Assembly (NCBI RefSeq): GCF_000340965.1
Contig: NZ_ANAY01000015.1
Location: forward strand, 94,675 to 158,674
Length of the DNA: 64,000 bases
Reading direction: 5' to 3'
DNA from: Nocardiopsis kunsanensis DSM 44524
Lineage (GTDB): Bacteria > Actinomycetota > Actinomycetes > Streptosporangiales > Streptosporangiaceae
This document shows, in pieces, positions 51,873-60,506 of this stretch. The notes under the pieces are model-generated. The model did no database searches and was not told the DNA's origin. It saw only the letters and a list, made by a program, of their open reading frames with translations. The position numbers and the translations under genes were made by a program. How positions within the stretch are numbered: the first letter of the stretch is position 1; each line of letters starts with the position of its first letter.

Positions 51873-53054
51873 ATGACAGACAGCACGCCTACGGGCAGCA
51901 GTCCCCAGAACGTTCCCGACCTCATGTCCCTGCTGCTCGAGACATACGGGCGTCACGGCGTCGAGGTGGAACAGCTCCCACCGACGGGGATGCGTATCCA
52001 GATCCCCGGCAACGACCCCTTGGAGACGGATTACGCCGACGCCATCGAGCAGGCCCGGGGCCTGCCGGCCGAGCAGTACCCGGAGTTGGCCGAACAGGTG
52101 GTCCTCGCCCTGATCCGCCAGGTCCGCGAGCAGGGTGTGCCTCTGGGGACGCACTACCCGCCGCGCCCGGACGACCACGGACGACAGGTCCTGGTGAGGG
52201 TCCTGCAGGAGCTCGGGTACTCCGCACGTTTCGAGGACCCGCAGACCATCAGCGTCCCGCTTCGCGACGGCGAACGGGGCGCCATGGACATGAGCGACTA
52301 CCTCTCCCGTGTCGAGGGCGCGGACCTGGACACGGCCTCCGAAGAAGTGACCCCCTTCGCCGAAGCCGTCATCAAGCGGGTCTCCGAAGTGGCCGACATC
52401 TCGCAGGCTTCCTCGGAGCAGCTGCGCGTACGCCTGTACCCGGAGTCCGGTTTCCCCGATGGTGTGGCCGAGACCCTGCTCGGTCGGCAGGCGGGGGCCG
52501 ATCTCTTCGAGACCGTCGCCCTGGACACCACCGACACCGTCCAGCCGGTGACACGGCAACAGCACGAGGAGACCGGCCGTTCGGAGGAGGAGACCTATCG
52601 TGAGGCGGTCGCCAACAGCGTCGCCGAACCCGTGGAGGTCTCACACCACGACTTCGGCGGTATGAACTTCGTGCACATCGGCGGTGAGCACCCGTACGTG
52701 TCCGCCCAGCTGCATGTCCTGAGCAAGCACTTGGAGCACACCCCGCACGGTGTGCTCGTGGCGCTGCCGGTCCCTCAGGTGGTTCTGGCCCATGTCCTCG
52801 GGGAGGAGAGCAGCCACCCCGTAGCGGCACTCGAGCTCCTCCAGAACATGGCCGGTCGCTTCGTCGAGGAGGGTGAGAGGCCCATCACCTCTCAGGTGTA
52901 CTGGTGGCACCCCTCTTCCCGGGAGCGCGCCGAGTCCGATCTGCCCGACCTGCGTGCCGTACGGATCGAGATCGACCAGGAGCAGGGTTCGGCCTCGCTG
53001 TTCACCGACGACGACGAGTTCGGTGAGCTCCTGCAGTCCCTCCTGGACTCCTGA
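51873..53054 (+). CDS. Uncharacterised protein, two similar alpha/beta halves (DUF1444-like)
   Basis: A 393-residue soluble, acidic protein with no signal or membrane segment. The middle and C-terminal parts (RVRLYPESGFPDGVAETLLG, EETYREAVANSVAEPVEVSH, then FGGMNFVHIGGEHPYVSAQL and GVLVALPVPQVVLAHVLGEE) loosely resemble YtpQ/DUF1444 proteins, but I am not sure of the family. The ATG has only a weak ribosome site. It ends 141 bases before a CRISPR array and is divergent from the oxidoreductase operon. No nuclease, helicase or Cas motif is visible, so a defence role would rest on location only. Confidence 0.65.
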   Translation: MTDSTPTGSSPQNVPDLMSLLLETYGRHGVEVEQLPPTGMRIQIPGNDPLETDYADAIEQARGLPAEQYPELAEQVVLALIRQVREQGVPLGTHYPPRPDDHGRQVLVRVLQELGYSARFEDPQTISVPLRDGERGAMDMSDYLSRVEGADLDTASEEVTPFAEAVIKRVSEVADISQASSEQLRVRLYPESGFPDGVAETLLGRQAGADLFETVALDTTDTVQPVTRQQHEETGRSEEETYREAVANSVAEPVEVSHHDFGGMNFVHIGGEHPYVSAQLHVLSKHLEHTPHGVLVALPVPQVVLAHVLGEESSHPVAALELLQNMAGRFVEEGERPITSQVYWWHPSSRERAESDLPDLRAVRIEIDQEQGSASLFTDDDEFGELLQSLLDS

Positions 53055-53064
53055 GGACCCGGTG

Positions 53065-53100
53065 GGGGCCTCGGGAGACGCGGAGCTCTCCTGAGGCCCC
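53065..53100 (+). terminator. Stem-loop terminator before the CRISPR array
   Basis: GGGGCCTC/GAGGCCCC 8-base arms with a nested inner GAGA/TCTC stem, 10 bases after the stop codon. Confidence 0.55.
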
Positions 53101-53195
53101 GCCGTGAGGCCTCCTCGACGGAACCCTCCGAGCTGGGCGTGTGTGCACGCGCCGACTCGCCGGAGACCGGCGACCGTCTCGATCCGGTTGAGCGT

Positions 53196-53529
53196 CTGCC
53201 CATCCCCACGTGCGTGGGGCGCAGGCCCAGCGGCGCCGTGCCCGAGGCGGGGGTGACGGTCCATCCCCACGTGCGTGGGGCGCAGCCCGACTTCGGGGAC
53301 CCGTCGTGTGGCAGGCCCGGTCCATCCCCACGTGCGTGGGGCGCAGCACGAACAACCGCCCGCTGAGCCACGAGACGCCGGTCCATCCCCACGTGCGTGG
53401 GGCGCAGTGATCACGCCCCCGCCGGTGCTCCGGCGGGGGCGGTCCATCCCCACGTGCGTGGGGCGCAGTCGGATGCTGGCCGAGACGCTCGGGCATCGTG
53501 CGGTCCATCCCCACGTGCGTGGGGCGCAG
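53196..53529 (-). CRISPR. Type I-E-like CRISPR array, 6 repeats and 5 spacers, no cas genes nearby
   Basis: Six 29-base repeats start at 53196, 53257, 53318, 53379, 53440 and 53501, a strict 61-base period, separated by five different 32-base spacers. Read on the minus strand, each repeat contains the palindrome CCCCACGCACGTGGGG and ends GGGGATGGACCG, which parallels the E. coli type I-E repeat ending GGGGATAAACCG. The five repeats from 53257 rightward are identical. The leftmost (53196-53224) differs at two bases in its minus-strand 3' end, as expected for the leader-distal repeat. The array is therefore transcribed leftward, with the leader to its right. No cas gene occurs in the 64 kb window. 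Confidence 0.97.
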
Positions 53530-53640
53530 ACTTCCCGACCTGCACAAACTCTCGCCGTTATCGTTTTGAAGCCAAAACTATCGGGGTTGCGCGCACCCCT
53601 GTAATCAGGCAGACACTCTTCGCACAAGCCAGCCCTGACC
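53530..53640 (-). promoter_or_regulatory. Putative CRISPR leader
   Basis: The sequence to the right of the last perfect repeat is markedly AT-richer than its surroundings and contains a GTTTTG/CAAAAC inverted repeat (about 53562-53577). This is where a leader with promoter and integration signals is expected for a leftward array. The rest of the 53530-53817 gap shows no gene. Confidence 0.5.
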
Positions 53641-53817
53641 TTGGCCATCCGTACCGTTTCACGAGAGACCTCACTCCCCTGCCCGAGGAGACCTCACCCC
53701 CTCTTCTACCCCACAGGCGCGCGGAATCGGCACCCGTAGGCCCTCAGAACGTACCGCGCGGGAGACGACTCGGCCCCCTGTTCAGTCGCATCCGCAGCTG
53801 AGTCCGGTTCCGAGCTG

Positions 53818-54981
53818 CTAAGAGAACACGGTGATGCCGTAGAGCACGAAGACCAGCAGATGCGCGGCACCGTGGAGAGCTGTCACACGCTGAGCGGTGA
53901 AGGTGCTGACGGTGAGCAGCAGACTGATACCCAGTAGGACCAGGTTGGTGGGGTTCTCGGCCAGAGTCACGGTCCGGTCGGTGATGAGCCCGATGGTGAG
54001 CACCGAGGGGATCGTCAGGCCGACCGTGGAAACCAGGGCACCGTGGCAGAGGTTGCTCACGCGCTGGATCTCGCCGGTGTGGGCGGCACGGACCGTGGTG
54101 ATGGTTTCCGGTAGGAACACGATCATCGCGATGATGATGCCCGACAACGCGATAGGTGCGCCCAGGCGGTCGAGGCCGTCGTCGAGCAGGGCCGCCATGT
54201 CGTGTGAGAGCAGCACGATCGGGATCACCGTCGCGACGAGCACGGCCGTCCGGGCGACGACCTCGGTGCGGTGCCTCGACAGGATCGTGGTGATCGGCGT
54301 ACGCGCGGCCGCCTCCACTACGGGGGAAGAGCCGTGTGTTCCGGGGGCCTCCTGGGGTGCCGGCTCCTGGAAATCTCCGCGTTGCGCGCCCGTCTGCCGG
54401 TACAGGAAGAAGACGTACAGCAGCACGGTGAGAGCGATGACCGCGAACGCCTGCCCCGTGCTGTAGGAACCGCCGGTACCGATGAGCCCGGGCAGCGCGA
54501 ACGCCACGGTGGTGAGCACGACGAGGACGGACACGTAGGCGGAGACCCCGGTGTGGTTGGGCCGCAGGTCGGAGTGCCGCATGCCGCCGACGAGCAGGGC
54601 GAGCCCGACGACGAGGTTCAGGATGATCATCGAGACCGCCATCACCGAGTCACGGGCGATGGTGGCGTGTTCGCCGGGTCCGAGCATCACCGCGGAGATC
54701 AGGATGACCTCGATCAGCACGATCGACAGGGTCAGTACGAGGGTGCCGTAGGGGTCTCCGAGGCGGTGCGCGAGGTGTTCGGCCTGGGTGACGACCCCGA
54801 AGGCGCAGACGACGATCACCGCGATGATGCCCGCCAGGACGGCGAACAGCGCTGGTGTCGGTAGGTTCCCGGAGAGCGTCGGCGCAGCGAGGGAGAGGGC
54901 GCCGAACGCGCCCCAGCCCAGGAGGAGGCGGACAACGGCTGCCGGGGTGAGAACGGTGCGGACGAGAGCGGTGGTGCGCAC
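53818..54981 (-). CDS. chaA: CaCA-family cation/proton antiporter (ChaA-like)
   Basis: A 387-residue antiporter with about 11 membrane segments in two inverted halves. The alpha-repeat motifs are HRLGDPYGTLVLTLSIVLIE (first, with the acidic residue after VLI) and IIIAMIVFLPETITTVRAAH (second, carrying PET), as in ChaA and CAX exchangers. A cytoplasmic loop (QRGDFQEPAPQEAPGTHGSS) joins the halves. It exports Ca2+, Na+ or K+ in exchange for protons. GTG start. It lies alone, leftward, with its end facing the CRISPR leader. Confidence 0.85.
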   Translation of the reverse strand: MRTTALVRTVLTPAAVVRLLLGWGAFGALSLAAPTLSGNLPTPALFAVLAGIIAVIVVCAFGVVTQAEHLAHRLGDPYGTLVLTLSIVLIEVILISAVMLGPGEHATIARDSVMAVSMIILNLVVGLALLVGGMRHSDLRPNHTGVSAYVSVLVVLTTVAFALPGLIGTGGSYSTGQAFAVIALTVLLYVFFLYRQTGAQRGDFQEPAPQEAPGTHGSSPVVEAAARTPITTILSRHRTEVVARTAVLVATVIPIVLLSHDMAALLDDGLDRLGAPIALSGIIIAMIVFLPETITTVRAAHTGEIQRVSNLCHGALVSTVGLTIPSVLTIGLITDRTVTLAENPTNLVLLGISLLLTVSTFTAQRVTALHGAAHLLVFVLYGITVFS

Positions 54982-55143
54982 GGACCTGTACCCCTGTTTC
55001 TACAGGGCCGTCCCTGCTCATGTTCGTGCCGACGGGTCGTCCCGCCGGTCTCTTCCGTCCTGTACTCATCCTACCGATCGCCGGCGTTCGGGGCCCGCGT
55101 CCTCCGGGGAGCACGGCTGCGCGGGTCGGAAGTGCTCAGGCAC

Positions 55144-55180
55144 CCGGGGCGCCCACTCGGGGGGAGAGTGGACGCCCCGG
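55144..55180 (-). terminator. Stem-loop terminator of the HMG-CoA reductase/permease operon
   Basis: 14 of 15 paired positions: CCGGGGCG and CCACTC pair with GAGTGG and CGCCCCGG around a 7-base loop, 48 bases past the permease stop on the minus strand. Confidence 0.65.
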
Positions 55181-55227
55181 TACGATCCGGTGTCCCCGGC
55201 TCGGCGGGCCGCGCCCACCGGTCCGGT

Positions 55228-56616
55228 TCAGCCGAGCGCGGCCAGCAGTGCCGGGACCGTCAGCAGAGCCACGTAGAAGCCCATGAACTGGACTCCTGTG
55301 TGCATGCTGAACAGTTTGTTCAGCAGACCGCCGACCAGTCCGACGGTCACCGTGACGCCCACGGCGAGCAGGCCTCCCTCGTACATGCAGATGACCAGGA
55401 TCAGACCGGCGAAGGCGCCGATGATCGCCTCGTGGGAGATGCGGCGCATCACGAACGCGGCGGCCCGGTGGGCGTAGGTCATGGCGAACGGGTAGACGAG
55501 TACGACCGCCAGGACCACGCCCAGGAGCCCGTAGAAGAGGAACTCGCCCCCGGACAGCAGGTCGTGCAGGTTGTTGGTCTGCCCTGTTTCGTTGTCCATC
55601 GTGTGGACGGGAGGCGCGTTGAACAGGGGCGCTGCCGGTCCGGCCGCCATCGGCGACAGAGGAAGTCCCAGAGCGATGAGCGGGATGAGGGTCTCGGCGA
55701 TGTAGGTGGCCTCAGTGGTGCCGTTGCGCACCGACATCACCGTGGTCAGGCGGTGATACACGTTCTTGATGCGCGAGCCGGCGAGCTCGCCCATGAGCAC
55801 GGTCATCGCCACCGGGGAGAACACGAACGTGGCGCTGGAGGCCGAAGCGGCAGCCCCCGTGTATCCGAGCTGCTTCCGGTCGAGGATCTTGAACGGACTG
55901 GGTAGGCGTCCCTTCCACGTCCGGTTGTCCGGAGCCAGGTCGAAGGAGCGGGGCCGGTCGCGACGCAGGGTTTGCCGGCCACCGGGGGACAGCGACAGGA
56001 ACAGGTCCGCGATGAGCGGTCCGATCGCGATACCCAGGAAGAAGCTGATGGTCAGCGAGGAGCCCGTGGTCTCGGTCACGAAGCTCTGCAGGCCCACGAC
56101 CATCAGGACGAAGGGGACCAGGGCGAGCACCGCGGCCAGTTTGCCCTTGGAGGTGTAGGCGATGAGCACCGCCGCCACCAGGAAGATCCACGGTGCGGCC
56201 GATCCGATGGCCTCGGCGAAGGGGCTGAGCAGCCATGCGAAGAGCACCGACAGGGGCACGGAGACGAAGGCGGCGAGGACCCCTCCGGAGAGTGCCTTGC
56301 GCAGCGCGATGTGCGGTACCCCGAGGTCGCGCAGCATCTGTGCGTCCCGGAGCATCGGTACGGCCAGGGTGTCGCCCGGGATCCCCAACAGCGTTGTGGG
56401 GATGGCGTGGGTCATGTGTTTGGCGACGATCGCGCCCATGAAGAAGGTGAACACGGCCGCGGGCGGCACACCCAGGAGCACGACCAGCAGGGTCAGCGGC
56501 GCCACGGTGGCTGTTTCGTCGGTGTAGGAGGCCAGCCCGATGAAGGCGAAGACCACCGCGCCGACGACGCCCATACCCACGGCCCAGGCGATGTCGTTGA
56601 TCAGGTCAGGGCTCAT
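55228..56616 (-). CDS. TctA-family (PF01970-type) permease
   Basis: A 462-residue permease with about 11 helices. The first half has VAPLTLLVVLLGVPPAAVFT, then IPTTLLGIPGDTLAVPMLRD, the position and shape of the TctA PxxLxGIPG motif, and RKALSGGVLAAFVSVPLSVL. The second half repeats the theme (TYIAETLIPLIALGLPLSPM, ALLGVVLAVVLVYPFAM-like segment). TctA normally works with a periplasmic TctC receptor and TctB; no receptor gene is present here. It is the last gene of an operon whose first gene is a class II HMG-CoA reductase, so mevalonate or a related hydroxy acid is a candidate substrate. The ATG overlaps the previous stop by 4 bases. Confidence 0.82.
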   Translation of the reverse strand: MSPDLINDIAWAVGMGVVGAVVFAFIGLASYTDETATVAPLTLLVVLLGVPPAAVFTFFMGAIVAKHMTHAIPTTLLGIPGDTLAVPMLRDAQMLRDLGVPHIALRKALSGGVLAAFVSVPLSVLFAWLLSPFAEAIGSAAPWIFLVAAVLIAYTSKGKLAAVLALVPFVLMVVGLQSFVTETTGSSLTISFFLGIAIGPLIADLFLSLSPGGRQTLRRDRPRSFDLAPDNRTWKGRLPSPFKILDRKQLGYTGAAASASSATFVFSPVAMTVLMGELAGSRIKNVYHRLTTVMSVRNGTTEATYIAETLIPLIALGLPLSPMAAGPAAPLFNAPPVHTMDNETGQTNNLHDLLSGGEFLFYGLLGVVLAVVLVYPFAMTYAHRAAAFVMRRISHEAIIGAFAGLILVICMYEGGLLAVGVTVTVGLVGGLLNKLFSMHTGVQFMGFYVALLTVPALLAALG

Positions 56617-57077
56617 TGCCGCTCCTCCGCGTCGGTGGACCGGCGTTCGTGCTGTTCCCGCAGATCGTCGTACAGGCCCAGGGTCCGTAGCTCCTGCTGG
56701 ACCCCGGGCGGGAGTTCTCCCGGATCACCGAGGGGGCCGAGCTCTTCCTCGATGCCGTCCATCGCCTTGCGGCGGCCCTCTCCCCCGGCCTCGGACACTC
56801 CCAGGACACGTTTGGGACGGAACAGCAACGCGCAGACGAATCCGCTGAGCAGGCAACCGGCCAGACCCACCAGGAGCGCGTACGTGGAAGCGACCTCGGG
56901 GTCGTCGCCGATGTGTTGCAGCAGCATCTCCGAACCGAGGTAGAGCGGCGCCGAGATCCCCAGGCCGATCAGGATGGCCCAGAGGGTGTGCCGGGGTGCG
57001 ACCGTGTCTCCCCAGATTTCCAGGTAGGGGGCCTCCTGCGCCTCGGGGGCCGCCCCGGTCTCCTGCTGTGTGCTCAT
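56613..57077 (-). CDS. Small two-helix membrane protein, candidate TctB-like partner
   Basis: A 154-residue protein with a short acidic head, two membrane helices (LWAILIGLGISAPLYLGSEM and YALLVGLAGCLLSGFVCALL) and an acidic cytoplasmic tail rich in Glu/Arg. TctB proteins are of this length but usually have four helices. It overlaps the HMG-CoA reductase stop and the permease start by 4 bases each, so it is made in fixed ratio with the permease and is probably its small subunit. No sequence family is recognised with confidence. Confidence 0.7.
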   Translation of the reverse strand: MSTQQETGAAPEAQEAPYLEIWGDTVAPRHTLWAILIGLGISAPLYLGSEMLLQHIGDDPEVASTYALLVGLAGCLLSGFVCALLFRPKRVLGVSEAGGEGRRKAMDGIEEELGPLGDPGELPPGVQQELRTLGLYDDLREQHERRSTDAEERQ

Positions 57078-58345
57078 TCCCGGCCCCGCATCCGCGCCAG
57101 GACGGCCTCGGCGTGCTCGGCCCCGAAGGAGCGGTCGGCCACGAGTGCGGCCACCAGGGGCGCGACCTCGTGGGGTTCTGCCCCGGCGGCGACGGCGATG
57201 TTGCGGGCGTGCAAGGACATGTGGCCGCGTTGGATGCCTTCGGTGGCCAGGGCGCGCACCGCCGCGATGTTCTGGGCGAGCCCGACGGCGGCGATCAGTT
57301 CGCCCAGCTCCCGGGCGGTGGAGACCCCGGTCAGCGCCAGTGCGGCGCGAGCGGCCGGGTGGGTGCGCGTGGCCCCGCCGACCAGCCCCACAGGGGTAGG
57401 CAGTTCCAGGGTGGCCACGAGGGTGCCGTCGGCTCCCGGTTCGAAGGTGGACAGCGAGGTGTAGCGGCCGGAGGCGTCGACCGCGTGGGCGTGCGCGCCG
57501 GCCTCCACGGCACGTGTGTCGTTGCCGGTCGCCAGGACCAGGGCCGAGACCCCGTTCATGATGCCCTTGTTGTGGGTGGCGGCGCGGTAGGGGTCGGCGG
57601 CGGCCAGCCGCCAGCCGTGGACGATGTCGCGCGCGACCTCCGCGCCTCCGAGCGCCTCGGTGTCCAGGACCGCGCGGGCACGGCTGATGCGCCGGTCGGC
57701 CCGGTTGGTGAGGATGCGCAGCAGAGGGCGGCCCTGGGCGAGTTCGGCGACGCGCGGGGCGATGGCTTCGGCCATCGTGTTGACGGCGTTGGCTCCCATG
57801 GCGTCGCGGACGTCGACGGCCAGGTGGGCCACGACGTAGGTCTCTTCCCCGGCCGGGACGGTCCGTACGGTCAGGTCGACCACACCGCCGCCGAGGCGGG
57901 TGAGGGTGGGGTCCTGGCTCTGGGCCAGGGCGATGATCTCCTCCTTGGCCTCCAGCACGCGGAGGCGGGCCCCTCCGGGGTCGGCGACGTCGACCACTTG
58001 GACCTGGGCCTGCATCACCGGGTCGGTACTGGTGGTGGTGAAGCCGCCGCGTGTACGCGCGATACGGGCGGCGTTGGAGGAGGCGGCGACCACGGACGGT
58101 TCCTCGGTCGCCATCGGCACCAGGACGTCCTGGCCGTTCACCGTGAAGTTGGTGGCCACACCCAGGGGGACACCGAGAACCCCGATGGCGTTCTCGATCA
58201 TTCCGTCGGCCGTGCCGGTGTCCAGACCTCCGGTCTGCAGTACGGCGAGCGCGTGGGGATCGATGCCGCACTCGCGTGTGATGGCCTCACGCCGGGCGTC
58301 GACATCGAGGTCGCGGAAGCCGGAGAGCCTGCTGTTGCGGGCCAA
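57074..58345 (-). CDS. mvaA: Class II (degradative) hydroxymethylglutaryl-CoA reductase
   Basis: A 423-residue HMG-CoA reductase of the Pseudomonas mevalonii class. Motifs: ENAIGVLGVPLGVATNFTVN, EEPSVVAASSNAARIAR with the catalytic glutamate, RDAMGANAVNTMAE, the THNKGIMNGVSALVLATGND stretch with the catalytic lysine, RAVEAGAHAHA, and GHMSLHARNIA with the class II C-terminal histidine. In vivo, class II enzymes of this branch oxidise mevalonate to HMG-CoA. The TTG start is used because AGGAGGT lies 8 bases upstream. It is first in an operon with a small membrane protein and a TctA-family permease. No HMG-CoA lyase or mevalonate kinase gene is in the window. Confidence 0.9.
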   Translation of the reverse strand: MARNSRLSGFRDLDVDARREAITRECGIDPHALAVLQTGGLDTGTADGMIENAIGVLGVPLGVATNFTVNGQDVLVPMATEEPSVVAASSNAARIARTRGGFTTTSTDPVMQAQVQVVDVADPGGARLRVLEAKEEIIALAQSQDPTLTRLGGGVVDLTVRTVPAGEETYVVAHLAVDVRDAMGANAVNTMAEAIAPRVAELAQGRPLLRILTNRADRRISRARAVLDTEALGGAEVARDIVHGWRLAAADPYRAATHNKGIMNGVSALVLATGNDTRAVEAGAHAHAVDASGRYTSLSTFEPGADGTLVATLELPTPVGLVGGATRTHPAARAALALTGVSTARELGELIAAVGLAQNIAAVRALATEGIQRGHMSLHARNIAVAAGAEPHEVAPLVAALVADRSFGAEHAEAVLARMRGRE

Positions 58346-58465
58346 GGTGGGATACCTCCTGTGAGAAGGCACCAGAGTTTGTGTGGTGCATCACTGTTGA
58401 CTTCCGCTATGCAAGCAGCTGGGGCCACCCCGGCGATATGTCCGATTCGGCCACAGGGCGCGGCG

Positions 58466-60352
58466 TCAGCATGGCCGTTTCGTGCGGATGCGGTGCAGTC
58501 GGGCGGCCACGCCGAGCCGGAAGAGGCTCTCGGGGGACTGCCAGTTCGGCCCCAGGAGTGCCGTCAGGCGTTCCAGCCGCTGTTTGACCGTGTTGGGGTG
58601 CACGAACAGGGCACGTGCGGTGCGCGTGACGCCGGCACCGTGGTCGACGTAGGTGATGAGTGTGTCGGTCAGTTCGGTGCCGTGTTTGCTGTCCCAGTCG
58701 ATGACCGGCCCGAGCAGCCGTTCGGCGAACCGTCGTGCCCGGCGCCCGTCGGTGCCGAACATGGAGAGGTAGGGCTCGTACTCCTCGGTGAGGAAGATCC
58801 CGTCCTCGTCCGTCAGGTGGGGCAGCAGCTGCGCGCAGTCCCAGGTCTCCCGCGCCACCTCGGGAAGGGACGCGGGTCCCTGCGCGAGTCCGGCCACCGC
58901 GATCACGGGGGCGCGTTCGGTCTGTCGTGCCCTGGCCCGGACCTGCTCGGCCAGCTCGCGGGGGCCGTCCACGGGGGCGAGTACGGCCACTCCGTCCTCC
59001 TGGGCCGCCGCGAGCCATCCCCTGCCGCCGGACAGGGAACGGAGCAGAGCGTGGCGGCGCTCGTCCGGCACGGGAAGGGCCACGACGGTCCAGGGCCGGT
59101 CGAGTTCGATGCCTCTGGCCCGGGCGCGGCGTTCGAGTGATTCGGTCTCGCCGCTACCGGAGAGCAGGTCCAGGGCCAGTTCTCCGCGTACCCGCTCCTC
59201 GGCGTCGGTCAGCGCATCCTGCCGCATGGTCAGCAGCGCCAGGATCTGCGCAGAACGCTCGATGGTGAGTTGTTCCAACTCGGTCGGGGGCGCTTGCGCC
59301 TCCCCCACCAGGACCAGCCCGAGGAAGGCCGACCCGGCCACCACCGCCGCCACGGTCGCCAGACCGTGAGAGCCCACGTGGGCACAGCGTCCGGAGACGC
59401 GGCTGCGTTCGGCCGCCCGCACGGCCTCGGGGATCAGGCTCCCCGATCTCCACCAGACCTCGGCCTCCTCCGGGGCCGATGCGAGGAGGGCGAGGTCGCG
59501 GTCGGAGACACAGACGGGCCGTCCCAACGCGCCGGAGAGGGTGGCGGCCATCTCACGGGGGCTGTGGCCGGAGAGCACGAGGGTCGTCAGTTGTTCGTGG
59601 ACCTGAGCGGCGGTGGCCGTGTCGTCGGCGTGTTTCTCGGCGCGTTGCGCTGCCTCCGTGGCCTCGGAGAACAGGCGTGCGGTACGCAGGATGAGCGCGG
59701 CCTGGTCAGCGAAGGCCGACAACAGGGCGATCTCGTCCCTGCCGAAGGAGCGGGCCGAGCGGTCGGCCGCGAAGAGCACCCCGAGGATCTCTCCGTCGGC
59801 GGAGACCGGCACCCCCAGGATCGAGCGCAGGTGCTCATCGGTGATGGCCCGGTCGATCTCCGGGTCGTGGGAGAAGTCGGCGGTCCCCCAGTAGTCGGCG
59901 ACCCACTGCGGGGCCAGCGTGTGCACGACCCGACTGGCGATACCCACCCCGGCGGGGACCCGCAGCCCCGGGAAGAGCGGGGAGACGGTGCCTCGGCTGG
60001 CCCGGACGAACAGCTCGTCGGTGCGGCTGTCGTAGAGGGACATGTAGGTGACCTCGGTGCCGATGAGGTCGTGTGCGCGGCCCACGAGGCGGTTGAGGAC
60101 CGCTTGGACGTCGTGGATCTGCACCAGGTCGTGGGTACTGGTGATCAGCGCGAGCAGCTCACGTTCGCGTCGGCGGAGACGCCCGACGAGGGCGGAGGTC
60201 CGCTGGAACTGGGCTGTCAGTTCCTCTCCGGTCGGGCCGAGGAACTCACGTGCCTCCTCCGGCCCCGGCTGCTCACCCGTCTCCAGACGGCGCAGCAGGT
60301 CGATGACGGCACGTTGCGCCGCTTCGTCCAACCGCACAGTGCTGTCTTCCAT
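58466..60352 (-). CDS. GAF-containing PucR/CdaR-type transcriptional regulator
   Basis: A 628-residue regulator. Residues about 60-80 form a coiled coil, about 80-225 a GAF domain (DVQAVLNRLVGRAHDLIG, GVGIASRVVHTLAPQWVADY, SILGVPVSADGEILGVLFAA, DEIALLSAFADQAALIL), followed by a second sensory region, a diguanylate-cyclase-like central part (ELDRPWTVVALPVPDERRHA), and the C-terminal PucR HTH (TLITYVDHGAGVTRTARALF, VHPNTVKQRLERLTALLG). It lies 120 bases upstream of the HMG-CoA reductase operon on the same strand and is its probable activator. The GAF ligand is unknown; an acyl-CoA or mevalonate is plausible. Confidence 0.88.
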   Translation of the reverse strand: MEDSTVRLDEAAQRAVIDLLRRLETGEQPGPEEAREFLGPTGEELTAQFQRTSALVGRLRRRERELLALITSTHDLVQIHDVQAVLNRLVGRAHDLIGTEVTYMSLYDSRTDELFVRASRGTVSPLFPGLRVPAGVGIASRVVHTLAPQWVADYWGTADFSHDPEIDRAITDEHLRSILGVPVSADGEILGVLFAADRSARSFGRDEIALLSAFADQAALILRTARLFSEATEAAQRAEKHADDTATAAQVHEQLTTLVLSGHSPREMAATLSGALGRPVCVSDRDLALLASAPEEAEVWWRSGSLIPEAVRAAERSRVSGRCAHVGSHGLATVAAVVAGSAFLGLVLVGEAQAPPTELEQLTIERSAQILALLTMRQDALTDAEERVRGELALDLLSGSGETESLERRARARGIELDRPWTVVALPVPDERRHALLRSLSGGRGWLAAAQEDGVAVLAPVDGPRELAEQVRARARQTERAPVIAVAGLAQGPASLPEVARETWDCAQLLPHLTDEDGIFLTEEYEPYLSMFGTDGRRARRFAERLLGPVIDWDSKHGTELTDTLITYVDHGAGVTRTARALFVHPNTVKQRLERLTALLGPNWQSPESLFRLGVAARLHRIRTKRPC

Positions 60353-60506
60353 CCGTCCAGTCTGTCAGCAGGGGTGATCGGGTACCTGACCAGGCCTGGA
60401 GGGATCCCGGATCGGGCGATACGGCCCCGCGGCCGCACCTGTCGGCCGCCGAGGACGCAGCTGGGGTCGGGGGTCGGACCTTCTGCCCAGCTTGCGCCTG
60501 CCGGCC

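Noticed and set aside
53139..53801. Several plus- and minus-strand frames with repeated PHVRGAQ or PTHVGMD motifs
   Set aside because: The protein repeats are translations of the CRISPR repeats, not genes.
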